Source: Enchytraeus crypticus (Eukaryota; Annelida; Clitellata; Enchytraeida; Enchytraeidae). Taken from it: 64,000 nt of DNA. Of the stretch, positions 43,443-63,385 are shown piece after piece. How positions within the stretch are numbered: the first letter of the stretch is position 1; each line of letters opens with the position of its first letter. Both the position numbers and the translations under genes were made by a program. The DNA lies in NCBI GenBank assembly GCA_905160935.1, contig CAJHZI010000204.1:1880001-1944000 (forward strand), given 5' to 3'. A model generated the notes under the pieces. That model had not been told where the DNA came from and searched no databases. It saw nothing but the letters and a program-made list of their open reading frames with translations.

Positions 43443-43582
43443 ATGCTGATCTGAGAGTAAAATTTCGGACATTCACTGGACTGGTTATACGGAAAATGGT
43501 CTAAATTGCCTAACGATTTAATCTTTAAACATGTGGCATTAAAAGTGATAGATGTCAACATAGTTGATCATTTCACTATATT
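43443..43582 (-). mobile_element. SINE-like family B, reverse copy
   Basis: CTGATCTGAGAGTAAAATTT, ACATTCACTGGACTGGTTAT, TAAATTGCCTAACGATTTAA, CATAGTTGATCATTTCACTA; nearly the exact complement of 38157-38285. Confidence 0.8.
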
Positions 43583-43990
43583 GAGTGTTTTGTTTTACCT
43601 TTTCCACTTCAAATGTATATGGGTGTTTGAATATTTCAGATATTAATAGGATTCAGTGCAGAAAGAAGTAAGTATGCCTCAATTGATTATATTTTGCTTA
43701 AATTCCATTTTGAATATAGGATGCGTTAGGTTACTATCCACTAAAGAGTTTTCTTTAAATTTAATTCATTGCCAATGAAATACTTTACCAGCAATTCTTC
43801 GCATACCATTATGAAGAAATATGGCACTGGAGACTTAACAACTAGCGGTAACAATTCGTCAGTAAAGTGCTGCACTGTTAATGGCTCAGCCACCTACCCT
43901 TCATTGATTGACCATATATGTACTTATTTGACTCCTATTAGTTATTTCCAAGTACCCGGGAGCCAAAATATGATAGATTTAGATATTTAT

Positions 43991-44195
43991 TGGGACTAGT
44001 ACGTAGTTGTCGGATAGATTATGATCTTCAATTAGACTGGTGCCTAGTTGTCAGATGGATTGTGATCTTCAATTAGACTAGTGCCTAGTTGTCAGATAGA
44101 TTATGATCTTCAATTAGACTAGTGACTAGTTGTCAGATAGATTATGATCTTTAATTAGACCATTGCCTAGTTGTCAGATAGATTAGGGTTTTTGT
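43991..44195. repeat. 41-bp tandem repeat, about 4.5 units
   Basis: TAGTTGTCAGATAGATTATG then ATCTTCAATTAGACTAGTGCC, with a few substitutions per unit. It ends about 200 bp before the acceptor of the mucin-like exon. Confidence 0.9.
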
Positions 44196-44395
44196 TGAGA
44201 CGAATGACGTCGTTGCCAGACTTATGGTAATTTGTACTCACGTAAGAACTGAAGAAAAGCTCTTAATAAAGAGATCATCTTTAAACGGAGGCGACTATTA
44301 AATAGAAATTTATATCAATAATCAGATTCTGATAATAGCAACGATGTCAATTATGTAATTTAAAACCTTGTGACTAAACATTGTAATTTTTTTAG

Positions 44396-45346
44396 GTTTG
44401 AGTGACGACACCTCTACATTCTCTAAATCTTCAACTATATTCAGATCAAAGCCAACGACTCTACCTTTCCTTCTAGTGCCTACTGCGACTAAGAATGCAG
44501 CTGCAGCGGATTTTCCAACTCTTCCCGACACACAAGCTGTACTCTCCGTCACTCCGGGATTTCCACCAGCGACTGCTCTTAGCTCTTCTCTATTGACTCC
44601 TCATACGTCGGAAAATCTATCAACAACTAATACCACTCTTTTATCCCACCATTCAAGGCCTACCACGCTTGGATTCTTCGAGCCTCTGACAACAAGCTCT
44701 TCTCCAATACAATCATCAATAACAAACACACCAACATTTCCACCATTACCAACGTCTGCTCAAATGACACAATCATCGCCTACATCAACTGCTAGATTTG
44801 TTCCATCAACTTCAACAGATATATCATTGAATATTTCCAGCACTTCGATTTCCGCTTCTTCTACTCCGACGCCCAGATTTCCTGCATCAGACAATCCTTC
44901 AATTTCTCTTTCTTCCACTAGACTCAAAACGTCTGGTTTTGAAGTATCCTCATTTACAACTACGAACAACAGTACACAAAATGCATCACCGTCGATGGGT
45001 GTTACAGTGGTGGTCATTAGTGATACTTTGCCGACGAATACTCCATCATACCCTATACCAGACGACACTACAGACAACACTACTGATGACAACACTACAG
45101 ATTTCTCTGGAGACAACGGCACCACAGCCTACACGACCTCAGTCTCCACTGCTATCCATATCCTGTCAGATAAATCTGTCGCAGTAAGCCTGACTCTGAT
45201 GACTCCGTACAATTCGAGCATGCTGGATTACGTAGTGGCGCAAGGTAAAGCCGATGAACTGGGACTCCTCGGCTGTGTCTCGGAGGTTACCAACATTAGC
45301 CAGAGTAGACTGAGCCTCGTGAAGCTTGTTCAAGGGCCTCACAACG
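44396..45346 (+). CDS. Mucin-like protein, Ser/Thr-rich exon
   Basis: Acceptor TTTTTTTAG at 44394-44395, donor GTAGGA. The 951-nt reading frame is open throughout, starting LSDDTSTFSKSS. Composition is dominated by Ser, Thr and Pro without a strict repeat unit, then turns into ordinary globular-looking sequence in its last 90 residues. The minus strand is also open over part of this exon, an effect of codon bias. Confidence 0.75.
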
Positions 45347-48291
45347 GTAGGAAAATCTTACCGTGCACCTCTTTCATTAAATCTTACCAATATTAGTGTT
45401 AACGCTTTTGGTGCTAGTTTAGATAGCTGAATTGATAACATACTAGCTTGAGAAGTAAGAAGCCATGGGTTCTATTTGAATCCATCATCATCATCAAGCT
45501 GAACCGTTTCTAACAATCCTGTCATCAGAAACAGACGCTAGACTTAGTATGATATACAGCAGCTGGTACAGCTAAGGTTAACGTCAGTTTCCTCACTCGA
45601 AAGCGATGTCAGTGACAGGCGAGCCCAGGATTTGAACTCCGCACATACTGATCCACAGTCGAGTGCCTTACCGACTTACCGAAGAAAAAGTTGTGAGAAG
45701 TTGTTGTTGTTCCTCTTACTTCTTCTTCTTCTTATCTTCTTCTTCGCCGACTTCTTATGAGTATTTAATAAATTCTTTGTTACATATAATTATATATTTC
45801 GTTTTTCTAAAGGTGCAAATCAATCAATATGAAAGCACAGATTTTCCAGCCAGGTATTTTCAAGGCAAGTCAGACGATACATTTGTTTTACTTAAGTTTT
45901 ATTTTATTAGTGAATATGAACCTGTTCAAGTTTGATAAAATAAAGAGTTTCTACACTGTAGATACATTCTTATGTTAAAATCCCAAAGTACGTTTAAAAT
46001 GTTGCCTTATAGGATGTATTTAATGAAGTAGTAGAGTTTATTTGATATTTTTATAAAGTGCATATAAAGAAAGCTACACAACAATCTGAGACTATTGTTA
46101 ATACTAAGCTTCTTTGAGTATATTCGAAATACAGGTTAAGTAAAATTGATGCCAGTATGCTTATGTGTAGATTGCGTGAGAACCCATTAATCTGTTGATT
46201 TTGCTGGGTAGTATGGTATTCTTTGTCGAGATTCCTTGCGCGTCTGAGCTTGACGCTACACATACCCATCATAGGCGAAAGAAACTCACTGACATTTGAG
46301 GTGTATTCATATATCGAGATGTTGTACACTACAGTAACTGTTCTCTTAGGAACCCTGATCATGGATTTTGAGATTGCAAAGGGCTCTGAACCGAGAGCTC
46401 TTGATGCTGTGCAACTGCTGCAGCAACAAGTCGACAACGGAACTCTGGAATTCCTCGATCTCTATGACAACTACCTCTATGCTGACTACATGCAATATGA
46501 AATCAAGAAAGATCCTGGAAGTATGATGTTCACATTTACATTTTATACTCCTAATCTCTCTCTCTCATTCTTTCTCTCTCTCTAATTCGCTCGCTCCCTC
46601 TTAGTGCAATGCCTGCTGGCAAGTCCATAACACATAACGCCTCCACTGTTCTCTGTATTCGTTTTCCTCATCATGTTCACATATGAGTAGATACTTAAAT
46701 CATTTAACATTCCTAATATCGATCTGCTTCTGCTTTTCTTTTCTTCTATTCTACCCACTTTGACCACTTCAAAAATTTCTTCTTAATTTGTGTCCAATAT
46801 AACTCTTCTTTCACGCAACAAGCTGTCAAAGCGCTCCTTCCAGCATGCTGCTCCACAGATCTGGAATTCTCTTTCTTCAACTTTGCTAACCCCTCATCTT
46901 CCCTAGATCATCTTTTTCTTCTTAATGAACAGTTTCATTGGCGGCTAAAAGCTTTTCTCTTCGATCTCTCGTGTCGGCTCAAATTTCATAAACTGATACA
47001 AAACAGGTAGTCTATCATTCCGCTAGTACCCTTACTTGGATTAAATTTCCGGATTTGGTACGCATTTCTATTAATCCCATACATCGTATATACTGACATC
47101 ATCGTTGGATTTGGTTACATAGTTGTAATTGTAATTTCATGGTTCAGTGCTGTCATGGTCATCGCTAGCCCTCTAATTATGTTGCTGTTGTTGTTATAGT
47201 TGTTGTTGAAAACTATGTTTTATGGCTAAATCAATATTTCTATCGACGAAGGTAATTGTGTATAGTAAATAATATTAATATCAATTAAGGATAACATTTA
47301 ATGATAGTTTAGCTAAGGATAAAATACAACAATACGATTAATGCTTATTATTTTGCATTATTCATGTTCCAAATAAACATTCTACTAGATGAAAAATACT
47401 GTGGAAATATTTGAATGGTGATGGTAGTTATACAGTAGCTGCGGTTGTAACCTAAAGATCAACTTCTAATTATGTTCTGGAATGCTCTGTGCCTGTTTTG
47501 AAGCTGTTATAAAATGTTGTTGCAGAATATTGAATCAATGCTAGCTTTCATATTCACAATATTTATCTTTGTAAATATTCTCTAAGATGTTAAATGTAAT
47601 AATATTCTATATTAAAGCACATAATAATGGCCAGTTAAATAATAAGTTAATATGAATGGTTATTCTTTTATTTCTAATATGCATACGAATCGATATAACG
47701 CAAGAGACAACAATGAATAAAATAGTATGCATGTACGCGTATGTCACAGATAATTGCGATTGCAGCGCGAAGACCTGCACTAAAGGTCAATGCACCTGCA
47801 CAGCTGAAGGGATCGCCATCTGCGACTGTTCGGGGTCTAAATGTAACAAAAGTGACTCTTGGAAAGTTCCAGTCATCGTTGTCCTTGTGCTAGTGGGTTC
47901 TTTCATCATCTTACTAATCATTGCGATCATCTGCTGCACTCGATGTAGGAAGAGGAACTCCGTTTATAAAGAAAACGTGGCGGTGAGAGAGCGACCGAAG
48001 CGTGAGAGGAAGAAGAAAAGAGTCAAGTCGAGCCCTGCCACCAACACATCGAAGGGTAGCGAGGAAGCTGACAGCATTGTCTTCACAGTCCTGGAGGAGG
48101 GTCCAGCGCGTGAGGCGATAGAGAAGTCGAGGTTTGAGGCTGGAAGCTTGCCTCGGTCTGAAGGGATTCACAGTGTAATGGCTGCTGCAGCGAAGAACGG
48201 CACCACAAGGGGAGCTGCCTTCCACGAGAGATCATTCAGCGCTAAAGATAAGATCAACAGAGCGGCGTCCAAACTTAGCCATCAATACTAA
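44396..48291 (+). CDS. Mucin-like single-pass transmembrane protein, last three exons
   Basis: Three exons join in phase: 44396-45346, 46350-46520 and 47750-48291. The first is a Ser/Thr/Pro-rich domain of about 240 residues with many N-x-S/T sites, likely heavily O-glycosylated, followed by a folded segment (VSLTLMTPYNSSMLDYVVAQ). Across the first splice it reads GTLIMDFEIAKGSEPRALDA, loosely like the GSVxVDF core of SEA domains (tentative). The last exon opens with a Cys-rich stalk (about 9 Cys in 32 residues), then a transmembrane helix (VPVIVVLVLVGSFIILLIIA), a CCTRCRKR stop-transfer and a basic cytoplasmic tail of about 110 residues ending SHQY. The first exon begins in phase 2 after TTTTTTTAG, so a signal-peptide exon must lie upstream; I could not find it. 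Likely a surface mucin or adhesion receptor; family unnamed. Confidence 0.75.
45573..45685 (-). mobile_element. SINE A copy in the mucin-like gene's first visible intron
   Basis: GCTAAGGTTAACGTCAGTTT, CCTCACTCGAAAGCGATGTC, AGGATTTGAACTCCGCACAT, GTCGAGTGCCTTACCGACTT: full family order, box A partly degraded. Confidence 0.78.
46350..46520 (+). CDS. Mucin-like protein, SEA-like exon
   Basis: Acceptor CTCTTAG, donor GTATGA. It joins through a split Gly codon to give NGTLIMDFEIAKG, then LLQQQVDNGTLEFLDLYDNY and IKKDPG. The pattern hydrophobic-DF-I followed by helices and NGTL resembles the second half of SEA domains; no autoproteolytic GSVVV site is seen. Confidence 0.7.
46592..46715 (-). mobile_element. 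RTE-like LINE 3' end, reverse, in the mucin-like gene
   Basis: CCCTCTTAGTGCAATGCCTG, CAAGTCCATAACACATAACG, CTCCACTGTTCTCTGTATTC, preceded by a (CT)n tail at 46555-46585; only about 70 bp after exon 46350-46520. Confidence 0.7.
46790..47205 (+). mobile_element. CR1/L2-like LINE C-terminus and 3' UTR
   Basis: It reads WNSLSSTLLTPHLP, then after a frameshift LFLLNEQFHWRLKAFLFD, the usual end of these reverse transcriptases, followed by CCGCTAGTACCCTTACTTGG and a TGTTGTTGTT tail. Confidence 0.75.
47750..48291 (+). CDS. Mucin-like protein, Cys-rich stalk, TM helix and tail exon
   Basis: Acceptor GTCACAG. It encodes NCDCSAKTCTKGQCTCTAEG and CDCSGSKCNK, the TM segment, then KRERKKKRVKSS and a low-complexity tail; TAA stop at 48289-48291. 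The Cys spacing (CDC..C..C.C) is EGF-like but too short for a full EGF module. Confidence 0.8.
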
Positions 48292-48299
48292 TTAGATTT

Positions 48300-51200
48300 T
48301 CCTTGTTTTTATACGTGTGTTTGGCGGGATTTAGTGCACTTAGTTTAGTTGCGCGTCAATGATCGAAGTTAAGCTACATCGGCCACGGTTAGTACTTTAT
48401 GGGTGACTATCTTGGAAGACCGAGTGTTGACAACTTTGAAGGAAAAAATCCCAGGGTGTTGTAAGGTTGTTCTTAAATCCGCGCCGGCTACAATTGATGC
48501 TCCATCAAAAGGCAAAGATTACTAACAACCATGGAAAGGAAGGAGGAAATGGGCCTTAAACAATCATCTGTGCTTCCTGACCCCGTATGCCGTTATGTTA
48601 TGTTTGGTTTTCTGTTAACATTTCGTTAATTTGTGATACTATAGCAAATGGATGAATTTGTTAATATAGCAAACTTAGTGAGGTGCTCATTCTCGGATAA
48701 AACTGCTTAGATAGTCTCAGCTCGGAGATAATGAACTAATTTCTATATTTTATAATTATTTTAAATCTATAAATGCCCATCTATCATTTGACAAAAGCGC
48801 TCAGGTTCATCGTATTACTTGTCTAGTGTCTAATCAGTATTTGTCTGCTACTGTAAAGTCAACATTTCCCGGGAAATTTGATAACAAAATAAAGCAGAAT
48901 AAAACCTGATCAAATAATGGTTAATTGGTATTGAAAAATCGCATCGCATCTGGTCTTTTTCAATAGTGGTCCAATATTCAGCCAACTCACTTTGGATGCC
49001 AGCTGAAAATTTATTCTCTGTTATGATTAATATGTTTATTTTATATTTATATTTTCAATTAATTTTTCTATAGTGCACTTTTTAGACTAAATGTCTCTGA
49101 TATTCCTAGTAGTCAATAGCAAAGTCTCAAATTTTGGGTAATCCGTTTTCTTAGAGGATGTAGGCCTATCTAAGATAGGCTATGGACTATAGAAGATATA
49201 TCCTGTATGAAAATATTGTATTTATCTTAATGTACTGCCTAGTGTCAAAACCATGACATAATTTCATGACTTTCTCAATTTTCATTGTTTTTGTTTAACA
49301 TAATAACTCCTGTGATTAATCAAGAACGAGTTTTAGAAGAATTTTTACACAATAACAATGTTTAATAATAATAATGTTTTTCTGTCTTAACTAACATTAA
49401 TCCTCATTATTTTAACAGTAGACATTAATGTAGTACGCATGTAGCTTTACAGAAAACATAAAGTAATAAGTTTATATTATGCCGTAATTTACTTAGGCCT
49501 AATCTTAATCCGTTATTTATTTGTTAATGTGTAATGATACTATACTAAAATAAAATACAATGAAGAATTTAACGTCCGATTCATCCCCAGAGGGTATTGT
49601 CAGGAAGTCTCAAGCTTTAATTTAATTACAACCAGCGCTACACCAGCACTAGCAAATACATAGACTCAAGAGAATATACGTATATCATTTTGAAAGAGCA
49701 ACAGCTCTATGGTGCTTCTAGTTATTTTTGTGGATTAGGCAAGTTATGTTTAAAACCCGGAGACAAAATGAATATTATAAATTCTCAGATAAATATACTA
49801 TTTAATTATATGATTAACAATATTTGCTAATGTATTTCTCTGTTGATCTGTCAATGACATTGTTATCTAAAGAGTTACATGTGAATGTCTTAGTAGTGCA
49901 GTGTTTGTGTTTGGAGGCGTAGGGTAACGTCATGAAGGTTTAAATGACAGATCATGCCGTGAATTGAACTCTCGCGGGTTCTATTCCGAGCCGCGCTTAT
50001 CTGAGAGTAAAATCTCGGAAATTTAGTCATTTACTGGTAGATATAAAAAGTTGATCATTTCGCAATAATGCGGGTTAATTTTGTACACTTCATTTAATTT
50101 TTTATGATAAATGATTCAATATAATCTCTTTAATGATTCAAGATAATCTGATTGAAGGTGTACCAGGAGATTTATTTCATCGCATTTCGTTTTAAATTGG
50201 CAACCACGAATCGACAGCGGTGCTTTTCACGCTGTTATCTTAGATTCCTAGACTTTAAGGTCTATCTGACTGTCAGGGCATTTAAAGACTCAGAAAGTCA
50301 CCTGGAAGAACAATTACAAAATTCAGAATGCTATTGTCGCTAATGACAATATCGAGCTATTTGTACCAAAGCCAAGCCGACTAGTAAAAGAGATGCCTAG
50401 AGATGTGAGCTTGTTTTAAAACAAATAGTTTTTTTGGCGATATCTTACCGATATCGGTAGGCCTACTGGCTCCAGCCAGTGACGATGTGATATGAAGAAT
50501 GGTCATTTCACTACACTACGCAAGTTTAGTAGTAGTGCTGTTACAGAATTCATGGCAGTAATTGACAAATGATCGTACGATTTACCTATAGACCTCTGCG
50601 GCAATAATTAGGCCTACCTATGACAGAATTTCGTGCGGTTTTCTGCAATGATTCAGTTCCATAACCTTCATCTGTTTATTCGACGATATATATTATTGAT
50701 TGTAGTTTGAATTATTCAAGCGTGGCTTTGTCTAAGCATCTTACGATACAAATGACTGATGATGTGGGTTTAACGTCAACGTCAGAAGCCCGAGTGGCTT
50801 TCCTTCAAGACGGCATTATTCCATCTCACATGATGCAATACAAATATATCTAGGCCTATACTTCTAAGTAGAAATTGTCACGCCACCGAGAGAAGTAGCA
50901 AAACTCATTTTAAATCTCGGTTTTCACATCACATGGATAGTTCCAAAGAATTCCCTTCTGAAGTTCTATTTAATCCGAGGTTCTATGTTAATCTCTTATG
51001 TAGCTTACCAATTCAGATATCAAATCTGCGGCGGTTACAGAGAGCGTTGGATAATAGACTTTAATAAAAGCTTAGTTGAGATCATGCTAAACTTTGCCAG
51101 TATAAACAACTTGTGACCCTGTCACTGAAATTAACTAGTACAACATTTAGTCTTTTGTTGTCTTTTGTTGTTAAATGGAATGACGCTTTATTACAACAAT

Positions 51201-51690
51201 AAATCACATCGAAAATATTTTATAAACCCTAGGATATTTTGATGTAATTTTTTGACAGATAATGATTCCAATATTATGGATTCATGACCGTAGACTATTC
51301 AAATAAAAAATATGCTTCACCGCCTAACCTACGTCAGATTGATTTATCTCTAGCCTATTGGAATTAAAAGAATTGTATTTGCTGTTTTCGGTGGAGAATC
51401 ATTTGATCCGAGGTGACGCAAATAAAGAAACTACTTAACAATTAGTCTTTCTATACGATTATTTCTATTAATGCAATTCCACGGAGTGTTATGGGTCCTG
51501 TGAATACTTCAGAAGTCCGCCAGTCCTTCAGTCAGATCAACTTATTGATAGTGTAGCAAACAACGACGCCTCATTTAAGACTCATCAGAATTACTCTCAG
51601 TTAATTAATTAATTACTCTAAGTTAACGAGTCTCAGTTGTGTGAACGTTCAATTGATCGGTACATAAACACTCGCTGTCCACAGCTATAC
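48300..51690. other. Intergenic, no gene recognised
   Basis: Contains a family G fragment at 49563-49620 (TTTAACGTCCGATTCATCCC) and a reverse family B tRNA-like block at 49915-50065 (CTCGCGGGTTCTATTCCGAG). The frame at 50152-50343 shows no family resemblance. Confidence 0.45.
48888..48903 (+). promoter_or_regulatory. Candidate polyadenylation signals of the mucin-like gene
   Basis: Two AATAAA hexamers, at 48888-48893 and 48898-48903, about 600 nt after the stop codon. They are the nearest close pair downstream in the right orientation. Consensus only. Confidence 0.4.
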
Positions 51691-51691
51691 A

Positions 51692-52006
51692 ATGATGGAC
51701 AAGGAGCCAGCAATACGTACAGACACCCAGGCTCACAACAAGACGGTGAAGCAGCTTGACGGGGAAGAAATCTCACCCGAGACTCAATACCTCGATCCTG
51801 CGATAGATTCTGAGTCTGGAGCATCGAGTAATGAAGGAAACGGTGGATCTGCTCGGTTTCGCAGACGCTGTTGCACCTGTTGCAGAGGAGTAAAGAACTG
51901 CGCGGACTGTTTCAAGTGCATCTGGAGTGAGCTTGTCGACTGTAAGAGATTGTTTTGCGCAATTATCTGCTGCAAAGACCTTCCGGGACTTGATGAAGCA
52001 GTTTAA
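51692..52006 (+). CDS. Small Cys-rich protein, single exon, 104 aa
   Basis: ATG ATG GAC start (second ATG has G at +4). The first 55 residues are acidic and polar (QLDGEEISPETQYLDPAIDS). Then come RFRRRCCTCCRGVKNCADCF, KCIWSELVDC and CAIICCKDLPGLDEAV: 13 Cys in about 40 residues with a basic entry. There is no signal peptide and no long hydrophobic helix, so a zinc-binding or multiply palmitoylated membrane-peripheral protein is plausible (inference). An AATAAA lies about 300 nt downstream. Family not recognised; it could also be one exon of a larger gene. Confidence 0.6.
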   Translation: MMDKEPAIRTDTQAHNKTVKQLDGEEISPETQYLDPAIDSESGASSNEGNGGSARFRRRCCTCCRGVKNCADCFKCIWSELVDCKRLFCAIICCKDLPGLDEAV

Positions 52007-52308
52007 TTTTAGACAATGTTTCAATTAAATGGACAGTTATGTAATATTTTATATTATTTGTTATTATGGATAAACAGGACAATGTTCTCCATGGAATTAC
52101 GTCAATATCCCGTAATGTTAGTTGAAGCTGAGGAAGGTATAGGGGGCCAACCTCGTCATAAGAAGAATCCCCACCAAGAATAATAATCAGAAAGAATGGT
52201 AGATGATTTAAAGATACAGTCGTATGTGGACGTAAAGAAGAAAATTTAATATTACATTTCATTTATCCTCAATTAATACATTCGCGAAAGATTTGAGTAT
52301 GGAAATGA

Positions 52309-52314
52309 AATAAA
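52309..52314 (+). promoter_or_regulatory. Candidate polyadenylation signal of the Cys-rich gene
   Basis: AATAAA 303 nt after the stop of the 104-aa Cys-rich frame. Consensus match only. Confidence 0.35.
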
Positions 52315-52608
52315 AAGACAATAATTATATAAATAATATTAAGTAAATAATTATAACAATGAATCATTATTTATTGACCCGTTAGCCGAACAACGGCACA
52401 TCGTGTTAACTTGAAATCTTATTTAATTTACTGTAAATTTTATATAATTTATTTTAAATCTTATATAATTTACATTAAATCTTGTATAATTTAGTGCTTT
52501 TAAATATTCTGATGACTCAGTTGCATTGTTATTGAATCTGAGAGAAGAAAGGCCGTTCAGATCTTCATGGTAAGCAAGTAAGCCCTCTTACAATGATACG
52601 TATATACA

Positions 52609-52895
52609 TGTTCAGCATTCTCCATATACAGTTTTCTGGCAATTGTCAGGTCCTAAACATATGTTCTTACTTGCCGTCTGCTTTTGCGCTTCATAGGATT
52701 CCCACCTTAGATCAACTAGTTATCCCTTCCTTATCGGCTTTTCCGTATCCACTCTTGAATGAAGCCTATAGCTGGAGAATAATGGCGTCTGAAGTGGTTT
52801 CGGGTTGCTTCCTCAGTTCTTGCTTAGTCGACTCCTTCGACACGTGCATTTGCAGTTGGTCTGTTCTTGAGCAGCCCGAACACAATACGGGTAAA
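52609..52895 (+). mobile_element. SINE-like family C copy
   Basis: TTTTCTGGCAATTGTCAGGT, GCGTCTGAAGTGGTTTCGGG, CTTCCTCAGTTCTTGCTTAG, GTTGGTCTGTTCTTGAGCAG and CCCGAACACAATACGGG. Confidence 0.72.
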
Positions 52896-53045
52896 TGAAT
52901 CTTTATATCTTTAAATCTTTTGTATTTTAATAAATATTATATCACGAATATTTTACAGTATTGGATGTTAGAATATTCACAATAGCTCGGAGACGGGCCT
53001 ATTAATTTATGTAATCAGTATGACTATCATATTTAATCCCTACTT

Positions 53046-60981
<7,936 letters not shown>

Positions 60982-60999
60982 CTGGAAAATTTAGAGCGT

Positions 61000-62440
61000 A
61001 TTCAGTCAAAATATTTTACCATATTTTATAATACAAAGGTCTAAGAAAGTAGAATAGGCCTACCATTCATTATCTTCAATTACCTACGACAAGATATAAG
61101 TTAAATTTATATCAGAGCGTCTAACTTTGTATAGATTCTTGACATTTTGCATAATCAATAATTGACTAACGACAGAAAGTTATACCATTTTCACAAATAT
61201 ATCACATACCTCTTTTGAAAATTAATACACTTCTGTTCTTCTGAAAAACATCCCTTCATCTATATCTTTAAAACGTTTTTAATTGAATATCCTCTAGTTC
61301 ACAGTGGATGGGCTTAGCCATATAAATGCTATGGTCAACCGTGAAATTTCAAAGATACCTTATTCAAATAGTATCGATATTAGTAATGTCATAATTTTAT
61401 AAATTTCAAGCAAAACATATTATGTAGGAACTTGTCTGTAACATAAGTTAGTTTTACTACTTAAAGCAACTGCAGGAATCAATTTACAATAGCACCTCTT
61501 AAGCACATCCTATACGAATATTCCGTGAATTTTCAAAATCAAAAAGAGATATTTGACACATTTATCTTCTTTTATCATGAGAAAATCGATGTGCAAGTGG
61601 CGATTCATAAGCATAAAGAAACTGTAATCTGACATTAGCAATATTTGCGAAAGTTACTTTTAGTTAGTAACTTTTAAAGTTACTAACTTACCCACTGTAC
61701 TTAGAGGGTTAAAAACTAAACTTGCCAAGTTTTCCGTTGACTGGAATCGATGAGGAAAGACCTTGTCAGCGCAATGATAAAGATATTCATTTATGCGAAA
61801 TATTTCTTATTTTATTATAGAAGAGTGGATAAGGCTTATTCGTATCCCGACTCTTGCTAAACTGGGGTTCAAGAAGAAGAACATGATGATGATGCTGATG
61901 ATGGCGATGATTTAGTGTTTCTTATGCTAATTATTTCTTATTAATATCCATTCCAATATTTTAGACGGAGTTAATATATTTAAAAAGCGTAAAAGTTAGC
62001 GGTATCTGTTAAGTTATTAATGTCTAAGTACTGGGGTGTATTCTTAGTTTACGAATTGCAATATAACTAATCCACGTTGTTACCCTACAATAAAGTCTGT
62101 ATCCCAGAATAAGCTCGACTTGTATTTAACAAAGTAACGATAGAACTCTACTGTGTGATACCGACACCGCGCCCTTTTGTTAAACCTCTGTTGTGTAATA
62201 TAATAGGCCTACAGGAATACTTTAATGCAGCCAGAGGGACTCTATACTACCATTACTGCAGGTTTAAGATTTTCGCCTATTTTTAAAAACAAAATGCACT
62301 GTTTAAGACAAACCGGCATGAAATCCACTTAGATGAACTTCTGCTTTCCGTTTGTTAGTACAGAATAATTCATTGTATCGAATCAGTCTAGATGGAAATG
62401 GAAAAATGATTGGCGGATGAGGAAATCGCCGTCTATTTAT
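61000..62440. other. No gene recognised
   Basis: AT-rich sequence. GTTAGTAACTTTTAAAGTTA CTAAC near 61662-61686 is a near-palindrome; ATGATGATGATGCTGATGAT near 61883 is simple sequence. Confidence 0.4.
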
Positions 62441-62639
62441 TAAATCCGCCGTGGTAGCTGCAGAGCTGGAAGCTCCGATACAGTAATATATCTTCCGTGA
62501 AGCGTCACGCCCCTAGGCTTTTAGTTCTTGTTCAGTGAGGATGCGCCAAGAAAACAACAGTTACTGAGCTTTACGTAGTCTGAGACCGACAACCTTTTTA
62601 TTGAGTGTTTTACAACAGTGCGAGATTGAATGACGTAGA

Positions 62640-62679
62640 ATGAATGGACAACGATTCAATTCATGGCTTGGGCGTTTAG
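62640..62679 (+). CDS. Possible first coding exon of a plus-strand gene leaving the window
   Basis: ATG followed by NGQRFNSWLGRL and a strong donor GTAAGT at 62680. The 200 bp upstream are less AT-rich and contain several CG dinucleotides, unlike the surroundings, as promoters often do. No second exon is visible before 64000. The same region could instead be the promoter of the minus-strand coiled-coil gene. Confidence 0.25.
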
Positions 62680-63097
62680 GTAAGTAATATGGGCCGGCCT
62701 ATACTGTCCTTAACAAGAACATCATTTTTAAGAACTGAAGGCTTATATGATTAGTTTGCAAACAGATTTAGACAGAGACAGACTGGAAGGAATTAAAATT
62801 ATTTCTCAGAGATCTAGAAACCTGCGAATATAGACTAATCTACGGCATATCAGAAGGATTTAATCGTCACTAATAAATTACAGAGCGTAACAATTTTGAA
62901 TGTTTCATACGCTTATTAACTACATTACACACAAACATGTAATGCACGACTTTCACGTATTTTGCTTATATTTTGACAATCATTCTAGTAATAAAACAAC
63001 TTCCGTTTTCGTCTTCGATGATCGGTCGAATAAGCAGTACGGAAAAACGATTAATCTATCAGAGAAACTTCCTCTCTCTCTCACTCTCTCTCTCTCT

Positions 63098-63385
63098 CTC
63101 TGGTATTCTGCCAAGTGACAGGTCCAAAATACATATTACTAAAATTCCTACTCATAGGCTGCTTTTCACGCTCCATTAAGAGCACTACATCGATGAACAA
63201 GTTAATACCTCCACAAAAGACTCTGCCTTATTCAGATCAAAATGTAACGTATAGCTAGGGAATAATATGTCTTCTGAGGTGGTTTCCCGTTGACTTCCCT
63301 AGTTCTTGTTCAGACGACTCTTACAGCAGGTGCAGTTTACGGTTGGTCTATTGTTCAGCGTCCCGGATACAACACGGGAAAAGAT
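63098..63385 (+). mobile_element. SINE-like family C copy with (CT)n leader
   Basis: (CT)n at 63070-63100, then GGTATTCTGCCAAGTGACAG, GAGCACTACATCGATGAACA, CTTCTGAGGTGGTTTCCCGT, GGTCTATTGTTCAGCG and GATACAACACGGG. Confidence 0.78.

Noticed and set aside
44760..45125. 121-residue minus-strand frame inside the mucin-like exon
   Set aside because: It is the antisense of Ser/Thr codons, which rarely give stops on the other strand; the sense reading has splice continuity and a TM domain.
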